From Hahella chejuensis KCTC 2396 (GTDB taxonomy: Bacteria; Pseudomonadota; Gammaproteobacteria; Pseudomonadales; Oleiphilaceae): DNA of 64,000 nucleotides. The stretch is taken from the NCBI RefSeq assembly GCF_000012985.1, contig NC_007645.1:3990581-4054580 (forward strand), read 5' to 3'. Of the stretch, positions 57,301 to 64,000 are shown piece by piece. A program made the translations under genes and the position numbers. Positions within the stretch are counted from its first letter, which is position 1, and every line of letters starts with the position of its first letter. The notes beneath the pieces are model-generated. The model made no database searches. It saw only the letters and a program-made list of their open reading frames with translations, and was not told the origin of the DNA.

Positions 57301-60300
57301 GACAGAATATACGGCGACGCTGGCGAAGATGTGATCTACGGCATTGCAGGCAATAACTACCTGGATGGCGGCGATGACAAGGACTTCATCTACGGCGGAG
57401 TCGATATTGACCATATCGTTGGCGGCGCTGGCGCCGACACGCTGTATGGGAACAAAGGCGACGACTGGCTGCAAGGCGGCTTGGGCGGCGACTTCCTGTA
57501 TGGCGACGAAGGTAACGACACCCTGGACGGCGGCGGCGAAGGCGACGTGCTGGCGGGGGGAGAAGGCGACGATACTTACATCGTCAAAAGGGGTTATGGC
57601 GTCACGCATATCAAAGATGAAGAAGGAATTTCCACCATTAAATTTGCGGACACATACGCCTCATCGACAATCAACGTCATTCAAGGCGAAGACAAAGTCA
57701 CCATTCGATATGGCGCGGAAGGCGACGCTGTCGTCATGTCAATTCAGACCTTCAAGAACGCTAAACTGGTATTGGCGGATACCAGGGGTCCCGCTACACC
57801 TGAATATGACGCGGCAGGCTCCGAAGGCCCTGTTTCCGGTAGTCTCAACAATGATGTGATCGACTTTTCTGACAAAGAGAGCGACTCCAGCATCTATGCC
57901 GGTGAAGGTAACGATATCCTTTATGGCGGAACGGGCGACGACAAGTTATACGGCGAAGGCGGCGATGATACTTTAGATGGCGGGCTCGGCAATGATCGCC
58001 TCAACGGAGGTCTTGGCGCCGATACGTATAACGTCAAAATTGTCGGTGGATTTAATGACATCATAGATGAAACCGGCTCTGACAAAAACCACTTGAACAT
58101 TACCGGCGTTGACAGCCTTGACGATCTGGTTGTCACCAATGACAGGGAGTGGGGACTGGTTATCACCACTCGTCAGATTAATGCTCGTTCATTATGGTTG
58201 GGCAACCTCCCCGAGCACTACCATCTAGAGGGTATAACAACATACGACATCACCCTGCCAGACTTTGGACTTAATCTGGATAGTGACGCCATTCTTGATA
58301 AGTTAATGGAAGGCAATAGTTTCTCTCAGATTATCAGAGGGAATGAAAGCGCCAATGTCATTACGGCGGAAGGCGGCGACGATAATGTTCACAGCTATGG
58401 CGGCAATGATTATCTGTATGGCGGCTCTGGTCAGGATTATCTCAACGGCGGCGATGACGATGACGTCATCTACGGCGGCAGGGATAACGACGAGCTACAA
58501 GGTGGCAATGGCGATGATGTTTATGTTTATCAAAGTGGCGATTGCGTCGACACAATCATCCTCAATAAGTCAGGGCTTGGCGACAAAGACATCCTGGTGA
58601 TTCAAGGCTTATCGAAGCACGAGCTATGGTTCTCCCAATCATCAGCGGATCTGACCATCTCCAAAGCTGGCGATCCCAAGTCACAAATCCGTATACCGAA
58701 CTGGTTCAATGCGAACTATCAGGCATTAAGCGCCATTCGACTGGAAGACAGCTGGCTGAGCAGTGACGATGTGGCCCACTTGGCGGACGCTATGACGCGC
58801 AAAGAGGGAGAGACCATGGAGGCGTTCCGTGCCCGAGTGAGCCAGGAAATCGATCTAACCTGGAAACCTCTTACGCGCACCGACAACCATGGCCCGACTA
58901 TCGGTCGCCCTGTAGAAACCATTGTCGTTAATGAAGATTCACGCTGGACCTATTCTTTACCGACAGGGACCTTTGTGGATGCGGATGGGGACATTCTGAC
59001 CTACCAGGTAAAAATGGAAAGTGGCGAAGAGCTGCCCTCATGGTTTGGCTTTCATGAAAGTGGTACTCTCTACGGGCTCGCCACCAATGACGAGGTGGGA
59101 GAGCACGCTCTCATCGTCACCGCCACGGATGGCATAGCTTCAACCTCCATGCGCGTCACCTTAACTGTGCAAAACGTCAATGACGCTCCTGTCGTCAGAC
59201 AGCCGATTAAGGATCTGCAAACACAGACGAATAGCGATTTCACCTACACCCTGCCAGATAATACCTTCAAGGATGACGATGCAGGCGACACGCTGGAGTA
59301 CAGCGCCACCTTACCCGACGGCGCTCCCCTACCCGACTGGCTGTATTTTGACCCCGACACTCGAACCTTCAGCGGCGTCAACGACACCGCCGGCGTACTG
59401 GAGGTCAAAGTTACTGTCAAGGACAGCGCGGGCATTGAAGCATCAGATAACTTCAAGCTGACCACCTACCCCGAACCCACTGAGCCCACTGGCGATCCAA
59501 GCCATGAGTTTAGTTTTACCGACAACAATCTATACGCCACTATCGGCCAAGCGGATATTGTCGGCGACTGGACACTGGAAGCGCGGGTGAAGCGCTCCGC
59601 CGACTCCGATGGGACGTCCATCTTACTGAACTCAAGCAAGCACTCCATTCGCCTGGGACAATCCGGTGATGGGAAAGTGGGCATTGGCGTGTATGGCCGC
59701 AGCTATCAGGCATTTGACTATACGCTTCCGGTTGATAAGTGGGTGAACTTGACGCTGGTGAAGCGGAGTGGTCGAACCCACTTATACGTGAATGGCGAAT
59801 TAGAAAACACTCTATATAGCTCGATCAGTCTGCCGCTTAGCACATTAAGCAAGAACAGTGCTCTAGCTGACTTGGATGACAGCCTGTGCGACCTGAGAGT
59901 GTGGAACTACGCCAAAGACGCTGACGCCGTCGCGGCGGCCTGGTATACGCCATTGACCGGCGAAGAAACCGGTCTCCATCTCTGGTACGACTTCAGCGAG
60001 GGAGAAGGCGCTCTGCTTAATGACCGAAGTGGAAACGGGCGTAATGCCGTACTCGCCTCCACAGATACGACCGGCGTCTGGGGCGAGGTTGTGTCAGGGA
60101 CGGACTCCAGCGGTTCCGGTGAAAATCATGCTCCCGAAGTCATTGGCTCACAGGAAAACGTCAGTATCGCTGAAGACGCGCCCTGGAGCTTTACTGTTCC
60201 TTCCGGCCTTTTCACGGACTCAGATGGCGACACGCTAAGCTATGTCGCCAAGTTGGCCAATGGAGACTCCCTGCCCTCCTGGTTGAACTTCAACGGCGTT

Positions 60301-61533
60301 AAATTTACGGCGACTCCGCGAAACGCACACGTGGGAACCTACGAGATAGCGCTTACGGCGTCTGATGGGCAAGCCTCAGCCTCCACCGTATTCAACTTAA
60401 CGGTTGAAAACGTCAATGACGCGCCGGTGGTCAGTATGGAGCTACTTAACATGCTGGCGAAAACCGGTGAGACGTTAAACTTCACCGCTCCGGCTGAAAC
60501 CTTCAGCGACCCGGATGTGGGCGACGCGCTGACTTACGCCGCCACCCTGGCGGACGGCAGCCCATTGCCTGACTGGCTGAGCTTTGATGCGGAGACATTG
60601 ACCTTTAGCGGTATTGTCGGGGGCGAAGGCGTCTATGAACTCATGCTGACGGCCACTGACCGCGCTGGCGCACGAGCCTCTGAAAGCTTTACGTTGAATG
60701 TGTCGCCAGGGGAAGCCCCCTCCCCTGGCTCCTCCAGCCATGAGTTCAGTCTCCCTGACAACAACCGATACGCCACTATTGGCGAAGCGGATCTGGCGGG
60801 GGACTGGACGCTGGAGGCGCGAGTCAAACGCTCGGCGGACGTCGATGGCGCGTCAATTCTGCTGAACTCCTCCAGGCACTCCATCAGGATGAGTCAGTCC
60901 AATAGTGGAAAGCTAGGCCTCGGTGAATACGGACGCTCCTACCAAGAGCTTAATTACTCCGCTCCATTAGATAAGTGGGTTAGCCTGACGTTAGTAAGAG
61001 AAGGCAAAACCACACACCTATATGAAAACGGTGAATTAAAGGCGACCCTCAACTCCAGCATTGACCTGCCTTTGGGCACGCTGAGCAAGAATAGCGAGAT
61101 TGCCGATCTGGAAGGAAGCCTCAGTGATTTACGCGTGTGGAGCTTCGCTAAGAATGCCGACTCAGTTGCCGAGACATGGAACGCAACTTTAACTGGTAAC
61201 GAAAGCGGCCTGCACCTCTGGTACGACTTCCGAGAAGGCGAAGGAACCACGGTGCATGACCAAAGCGGCCACGGCCGCGATGCGGTCCTGGCTTCCGGCA
61301 ATACTACAGGCGTGTGGGGAGACGTGATTCCCGGCACAGGCGGGGCTACCATGGCGGCGCTCACCATGTCGGATTGGCCGGAACCCGTTCTGGCGGATGA
61401 TTCAGGCATGGCGCATAAGGTAGAAGCGCTGGTCAGCGCCATGGCGGCGTTTGATGCGCCATCGGGTGGTGAAATTCTGCTTCCACATGATCCGCACAAT
61501 CAGCCGAGCATGACCATAGCGGCGGCCTGGTAA
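54388..61533 (+). CDS. 2381-residue RTX protein with duplicated cadherin-like/LamG modules
   Basis: Residues 1-300: helical, unknown (EANLKNAEANYQFWLSMM, IEKNIDNLLTIIDKISL). Calcium-binding GGxGxDxLx repeats in four blocks, about 306-449, 637-1071, 1150-1214 and 1320-1381. From about 1497 come cadherin-like units (VVNEDSRWTYSLPTGTFVDA, LTVQNVNDAPVV), then a LamG-type domain at 1703-1904, then the same cadherin-cadherin-LamG set again at 1913-2107 and 2117-2311. Such proteins are secreted by type I systems and fold with Ca2+ outside; no type I exporter lies in the window. First codon ATG 54388 (54391 also possible). The DNA is AT-rich up to about 55980 and GC-rich afterwards, a sign of mosaic origin. 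Adhesin or toxin role not decidable. Confidence 0.88.
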   Translation: MMNREDAVNRAEANLKNAEANYQFWLSMMTVDEVASNDTLGVAIEVASNPLNGYAMIMGSLKGIVTTHTFDGVTDLHSRLDQEIELARKKVDHAKYVLEHIPSQEEIDEYIRTNLLEEQWITNDDTRITIEKNIDNLLTIIDKISLASELTIREIYNNPDINPTDEEWFSSAASREINDVSDYLRREVRVKLTEALRTLLSDWKKYGGNPVYDPSADPNLLAKSLKDFSILIATAFTDFSERYAIFETRDLGMSNEQIWMLVAQWDRLGIDEDIQAFLLDWAGILDMGSGGPLDEAPDQSSGTDSGAIIGGESDDAISSKEGTNYISSNGGNDTVTGSNSGDYLSGGRGSDIIFGNNGNDCILGGEGIDHLYGGNGDDTIVGGNEDDTIEGGADSDVLHGQSGADILEGGSGRDFLYGGSGKDTLNGGIGNDYIEGGADNDTYVYTKGDGADYIVDTEGLNKIILKNSESDSGKTISEITRVSPDSNIFEDEDSNRYVLTDSNQLIITLKDDSSGGSITLGYFDPNDPNLNFGISIKEPEDNAPPSAPGAYNVNTGEILRPGTTSTIIKTRWEARDGLAYQDEINKSGLIFKAEDATKLWDYANGKDHNGASLTEWKKGQADSGYVFFFEGTDHKDQFYGGHQSGDSFYGRAGDDFMDGAAGSDLLVGGSGSDRILGGTGNDWIWGNDSQRLYDDTGAPTPNYAKESASSEDYLDGGDGDDWISGDEGNDTLLGGKGNDYLSGGAGADIIFGGENDDHIHGDSRNEYRSNASSGSAQISNDDLLTEVEEGVSYDDVLSGGKGADRIWGEAGSDVIDGGEGDDILWGDRSQVTGLPDLDPLLHGNDTISGGAGSDQIYGHGGDDVIDGGADKDYIWGDHDKLAGEFHGNDHIDAGDGEGQIIIGGGGSDVILSGSGRDMIWADSTYDATSITSNGNTFVVPTTPQGLDEAFHGDDEVHAGGGDDQILAGAGNDRIYGDAGEDVIYGIAGNNYLDGGDDKDFIYGGVDIDHIVGGAGADTLYGNKGDDWLQGGLGGDFLYGDEGNDTLDGGGEGDVLAGGEGDDTYIVKRGYGVTHIKDEEGISTIKFADTYASSTINVIQGEDKVTIRYGAEGDAVVMSIQTFKNAKLVLADTRGPATPEYDAAGSEGPVSGSLNNDVIDFSDKESDSSIYAGEGNDILYGGTGDDKLYGEGGDDTLDGGLGNDRLNGGLGADTYNVKIVGGFNDIIDETGSDKNHLNITGVDSLDDLVVTNDREWGLVITTRQINARSLWLGNLPEHYHLEGITTYDITLPDFGLNLDSDAILDKLMEGNSFSQIIRGNESANVITAEGGDDNVHSYGGNDYLYGGSGQDYLNGGDDDDVIYGGRDNDELQGGNGDDVYVYQSGDCVDTIILNKSGLGDKDILVIQGLSKHELWFSQSSADLTISKAGDPKSQIRIPNWFNANYQALSAIRLEDSWLSSDDVAHLADAMTRKEGETMEAFRARVSQEIDLTWKPLTRTDNHGPTIGRPVETIVVNEDSRWTYSLPTGTFVDADGDILTYQVKMESGEELPSWFGFHESGTLYGLATNDEVGEHALIVTATDGIASTSMRVTLTVQNVNDAPVVRQPIKDLQTQTNSDFTYTLPDNTFKDDDAGDTLEYSATLPDGAPLPDWLYFDPDTRTFSGVNDTAGVLEVKVTVKDSAGIEASDNFKLTTYPEPTEPTGDPSHEFSFTDNNLYATIGQADIVGDWTLEARVKRSADSDGTSILLNSSKHSIRLGQSGDGKVGIGVYGRSYQAFDYTLPVDKWVNLTLVKRSGRTHLYVNGELENTLYSSISLPLSTLSKNSALADLDDSLCDLRVWNYAKDADAVAAAWYTPLTGEETGLHLWYDFSEGEGALLNDRSGNGRNAVLASTDTTGVWGEVVSGTDSSGSGENHAPEVIGSQENVSIAEDAPWSFTVPSGLFTDSDGDTLSYVAKLANGDSLPSWLNFNGVKFTATPRNAHVGTYEIALTASDGQASASTVFNLTVENVNDAPVVSMELLNMLAKTGETLNFTAPAETFSDPDVGDALTYAATLADGSPLPDWLSFDAETLTFSGIVGGEGVYELMLTATDRAGARASESFTLNVSPGEAPSPGSSSHEFSLPDNNRYATIGEADLAGDWTLEARVKRSADVDGASILLNSSRHSIRMSQSNSGKLGLGEYGRSYQELNYSAPLDKWVSLTLVREGKTTHLYENGELKATLNSSIDLPLGTLSKNSEIADLEGSLSDLRVWSFAKNADSVAETWNATLTGNESGLHLWYDFREGEGTTVHDQSGHGRDAVLASGNTTGVWGDVIPGTGGATMAALTMSDWPEPVLADDSGMAHKVEALVSAMAAFDAPSGGEILLPHDPHNQPSMTIAAAW

Positions 61534-61563
61534 GCCTTGTCGTCCGTTATCTAACTCAATCTC

Positions 61564-61589
61564 AGGCCGTCTCCTAGACGGCCTTTTTT
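61564..61589 (+). terminator. Rho-independent terminator after the RTX gene
   Basis: AGGCCGTCT and AGACGGCCT (9 bp, loop CCT) followed by TTTTTT, 30 bases after the stop. Textbook terminator. Confidence 0.9.
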
Positions 61590-61749
61590 ATGCCCAAAGT
61601 GAAAGCAATTAACGCCAAGGCTAAATTTTTAATTTCGCGGGATAAAAAAGACTTAAGGAAGATGTGTTGGCTCTCACAATCTGGATACAGCCTCAAATCA
61701 CCTGAGTATTCGAACGGGAAAAACGTCGGGGCATTTGAGGCACTATGTG

Positions 61750-62445
61750 TCAGCCAGAGAACCAGCCGTATGGCCTCATATCAGTGAAGGTTCTAACTTC
61801 TATTTTTTTCTTGAGGACTTCCCCTACCGTATCTATCAATTGCTCTTCGGATACCTCTAACTGTGCCTTATAAGTATAGCGGCCCTTTTTATCCCACTCG
61901 ACAAGTATAGTACCATATTTATACGCTTCATTTTTTAGAGCATTTTCAAGACCAAAAACTCTGAGTGTATCAGGATTGTTTTTGTCACCGACTATCACAG
62001 TAAAAAACAACTCATTAGGGGCCTCAGGAACTGGAAAACTAATTATAATATAATCCAACCCATCAATTATCTTATTTGACAGACTCAATCCCTCGGGTCT
62101 CATTTGCTCGTCTTTAGGTAACTCTGCACCCACATTATTCCAGAAATTCCTTAAAGCACCCTCAGCCCTGTCATCAGTAAAAGTTCGGAGAAACATCTCT
62201 GGTTGAGAAAGAGCTACAAGAGGTAACATTAATTTTCCAAACTTGAAATGATGAGTTCTTGGCTCTTTTCGTGGAGGAGCTTCATTTATATTCAAACCAC
62301 TTGGATTCCCTTCAACAAAGATATTGCCACTATCGTCTACCGAACCTTCAACCATTTCTCCCATCTTACGCTTTTCCTCGATTTCTGCATGAATGATCCC
62401 AGGAGAAGATAGAAATAAAAAAACGACTAAAAATGATTTCTTCAT
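61750..62445 (-). CDS. Exported protein of unknown family
   Basis: 231 residues from the ATG at 62445; signal peptide KKSFLVVFLFLSSPGIIHA. Mature region is acidic and alpha/beta (LDYIIISFPVPEAPNELFF, TVIVGDKNNPDTLRVFG, YKAQLEVSEEQLIDTVGEVL). No recognised domain. AT-rich, convergent with the RTX gene across the terminator. Could belong to the same accessory region. Confidence 0.65.
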   Translation of the reverse strand: MKKSFLVVFLFLSSPGIIHAEIEEKRKMGEMVEGSVDDSGNIFVEGNPSGLNINEAPPRKEPRTHHFKFGKLMLPLVALSQPEMFLRTFTDDRAEGALRNFWNNVGAELPKDEQMRPEGLSLSNKIIDGLDYIIISFPVPEAPNELFFTVIVGDKNNPDTLRVFGLENALKNEAYKYGTILVEWDKKGRYTYKAQLEVSEEQLIDTVGEVLKKKIEVRTFTDMRPYGWFSG

Positions 62446-62781
62446 ATTGCTTACCAAAAAGTATCTAATACTTTTCTTTTATGGGCTTTACATGCACAGC
62501 CATACTTAATATTTCAAGAATGAGCTCTGTGGAAGTCCAATTTTTTACCGCCAGGGCACACTATGTCAAGAATGTGCTGTTCCCAACGAATAATGCGGCC
62601 ATCAGCTTCCAAGAAACTTACGACTGGAAATATATAGCCGAAATTTATTTTCATTAATTACAGTTAATGACCCGTCGATTAATTATTTTATATAACTCAA
62701 AACATACTTTTCAGCGTCCAATACCTGAGCAGAAAAACATTATCGCATATACCCTTAACTTATTCTTACCTCACAATCCCA
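62446..62781. other. AT-rich intergenic region
   Basis: No gene or structural element recognised; contains AT-rich runs typical of the accessory region and presumably the promoter of the 61750 gene. Confidence 0.4.
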
Positions 62782-63786
62782 CTAAAATCTACTTATTTGA
62801 TCTTCACCCAGTAGCTCCCACAGCCTACTTGTAATCCTAGGATCTTTACTACGAAATATAGCATGGTGCTCATCCGCTCCGCCACCGTATACTTGAGAAT
62901 AAGACCAATCGCACCAATCATCGATATATTTAGTAACTTCAAATATATACGAGCCAGCCATATAAGCCTCAAGTTTACTTAAATCAGCATTAGCGGAGAA
63001 GGTTGCTTCTGCGATAGAATGATCCTCACTTGCTTCCGACCATATATCTAAGTAGGCCTTCTCATTACTTACTTGATAAATCAGATTGTTGTACTGAAAC
63101 CCTACTCCCCCGGTTGTAAATTCCTTTACTAAAGTTAGCTTATCAAGGTGATTTTTATACCAAGGATCTTCCTCATCGGCCTCTATTTCGCTATTCCATA
63201 TCCGATATAGTTCTTGATTTGTGAGGTCTATACGACACAGCAGAAAAGGCGGGTCTTCACCATTCGCTTTCGCTACTTCATACGCAAAGTAGCCCTCTAC
63301 ATCATAATCGTAAAACGTGGCAGTTCGTAGTGAGTCAATAGGATCGCCTTCATAAACGCTAATCTCAATATCTTTACCATATGCTTTCACTAAAACTTTT
63401 TCGATCAAATCAGGATAAGAAGTAACCAGACATCCGAAATCAGATTGATAGGTAGTAAAATAGGAGAACACAGCCCAATCAAAGTGTTTAAGCAAAGAGG
63501 CAACCTGGAGATTAAAGTTATCGCCTTTACAATCCTTTATGAAAGGGCCTGAATAAACCACTTCGGATAAATTTCCTTCATATCTTCCTGCAACCACCCA
63601 AGGTCTAGATCGCCAATTAGGCCAATATAAAATATCATCTTTGATCTGTTTTAAGCTTTCGACCAGTTTTACTCCGTTAGGCCGTAGAATATAAGAGCTC
63701 TTAGATTCATCAATCAATCGCTTAATCAATGAGCTAAACTTCGCTGGCTGATTTTCTATTTCAAAAACTGAGATCAACCCTTTCAC
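62782..63786 (-). CDS. Soluble protein of unknown function
   Basis: 334 residues, acidic, many aromatics, no signal peptide or membrane segment. Segments such as SYILRPNGVKLVESLKQIKD, EISVYEGDPIDSLRTATFYD and TRLWELLGEDQ-like C-terminus (RITSRLWELLGEDQISRF) show a mixed alpha/beta protein. No recognised family. AT-rich. The region right of 63786 to the window end shows no further gene. Confidence 0.6.
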   Translation of the reverse strand: MKGLISVFEIENQPAKFSSLIKRLIDESKSSYILRPNGVKLVESLKQIKDDILYWPNWRSRPWVVAGRYEGNLSEVVYSGPFIKDCKGDNFNLQVASLLKHFDWAVFSYFTTYQSDFGCLVTSYPDLIEKVLVKAYGKDIEISVYEGDPIDSLRTATFYDYDVEGYFAYEVAKANGEDPPFLLCRIDLTNQELYRIWNSEIEADEEDPWYKNHLDKLTLVKEFTTGGVGFQYNNLIYQVSNEKAYLDIWSEASEDHSIAEATFSANADLSKLEAYMAGSYIFEVTKYIDDWCDWSYSQVYGGGADEHHAIFRSKDPRITSRLWELLGEDQISRF

Positions 63787-64000
63787 TACATTCTCCTATT
63801 CCTATATCCAAAATTTCCATATGCTCAACGCCAAGTCGGGTGAAGACGTTATCTTATCTTGATTTTAATTCCTAATTAAATTGATCAGAAAAATAGAAAA
63901 ATATAATAAGTAATTATTCGTAATATCGACTACCAGACACCAAACCCAAGTAGTGATTGGAGAAATAAAAAATCCTTATCGGACCGACCACCCCGATGGC

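Noticed and set aside
55306-58530. Tandem DNA repeats resembling a CRISPR or satellite array
   Set aside because: They are the Gly-Asp codon pattern of RTX nonapeptides in one long reading frame, without fixed spacers.
61590-61787. 65-codon plus-strand frame after the RTX terminator
   Set aside because: Starts inside the terminator tail, has no ribosome site and overlaps the 3' end of the minus-strand exported-protein gene.

Overview
The window reads as one stretch of chromosome from a moderately GC-rich marine gammaproteobacterium. The gene set (gcvH-gcvP-glyA-sdaA-gcvT in one run, a YbiT-type ABC-F ATPase, the paired beta-helix lipoprotein and diheme cytochrome known from Shewanella, a DUF2868/DUF3482 pair, a long RTX protein) and the codon habits suggest Hahella or a close Oceanospirillales relative. 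This is inference from content, not a database match. No rRNA, tRNA, CRISPR array or intact insertion sequence was seen.

Layout. 0-2.3 kb: the end of a chemosensory cluster (CheW, CheR with TPRs, CheW, minus strand; Wsp-like order). 2.6-6.5 kb: HAD phosphatase, DUF4156 lipoprotein and the DUF3482 GTPase/DUF2868 membrane pair. 6.9-16.1 kb: a periplasmic solute-binding-like protein, then the glycine/serine operon gcvH-gcvP-glyA-sdaA-gcvT (minus strand) with a divergent LysR regulator. 16.3-26.1 kb: secreted protein of unknown family, GGDEF-EAL protein, Met-rich Spy-like protein, CadC-like membrane regulator with TPRs, and the beta-helix/cytochrome lipoprotein pair. 26.2-35.4 kb: single genes (AraC regulator, ABC-F, methyltransferase, exported proteins, acetyltransferase, SRPBCC protein).

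35.5-46.3 kb: ten tightly packed minus-strand genes that look like one operon and match no system I can name. It starts with a cytoplasmic subtilase (S8) and ends with a protein carrying two tandem papain-like (C70/AvrRpt2-like) cysteine protease domains. Between them lie eight non-enzymatic or unknown proteins: one resembles the trypsin-co-occurring Trypco2 domain, one is a small Arg-rich protein, several have acidic tails, and one is a 705-residue protein with two hydrophobic repeats. Short [RQ]SFSA motifs sit at the domain boundaries of the double protease and related motifs recur in its neighbours. This is the best candidate for an undescribed system.

46.9-54.4 kb: an AT-rich accessory region with a zinc-ribbon protein, a duplicated small gene, membrane proteins, exported ankyrin-repeat proteins, a LysR/hydrolase divergent pair and about 1 kb of decayed DNA. 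54.4-61.5 kb: a 2381-residue RTX protein whose 5' third is AT-rich like the island and whose remainder is GC-rich like the chromosome; its C-terminal third carries a duplicated cadherin-like/LamG module. 61.7-63.8 kb: two unrecognised AT-rich genes. The last 0.2 kb shows nothing.
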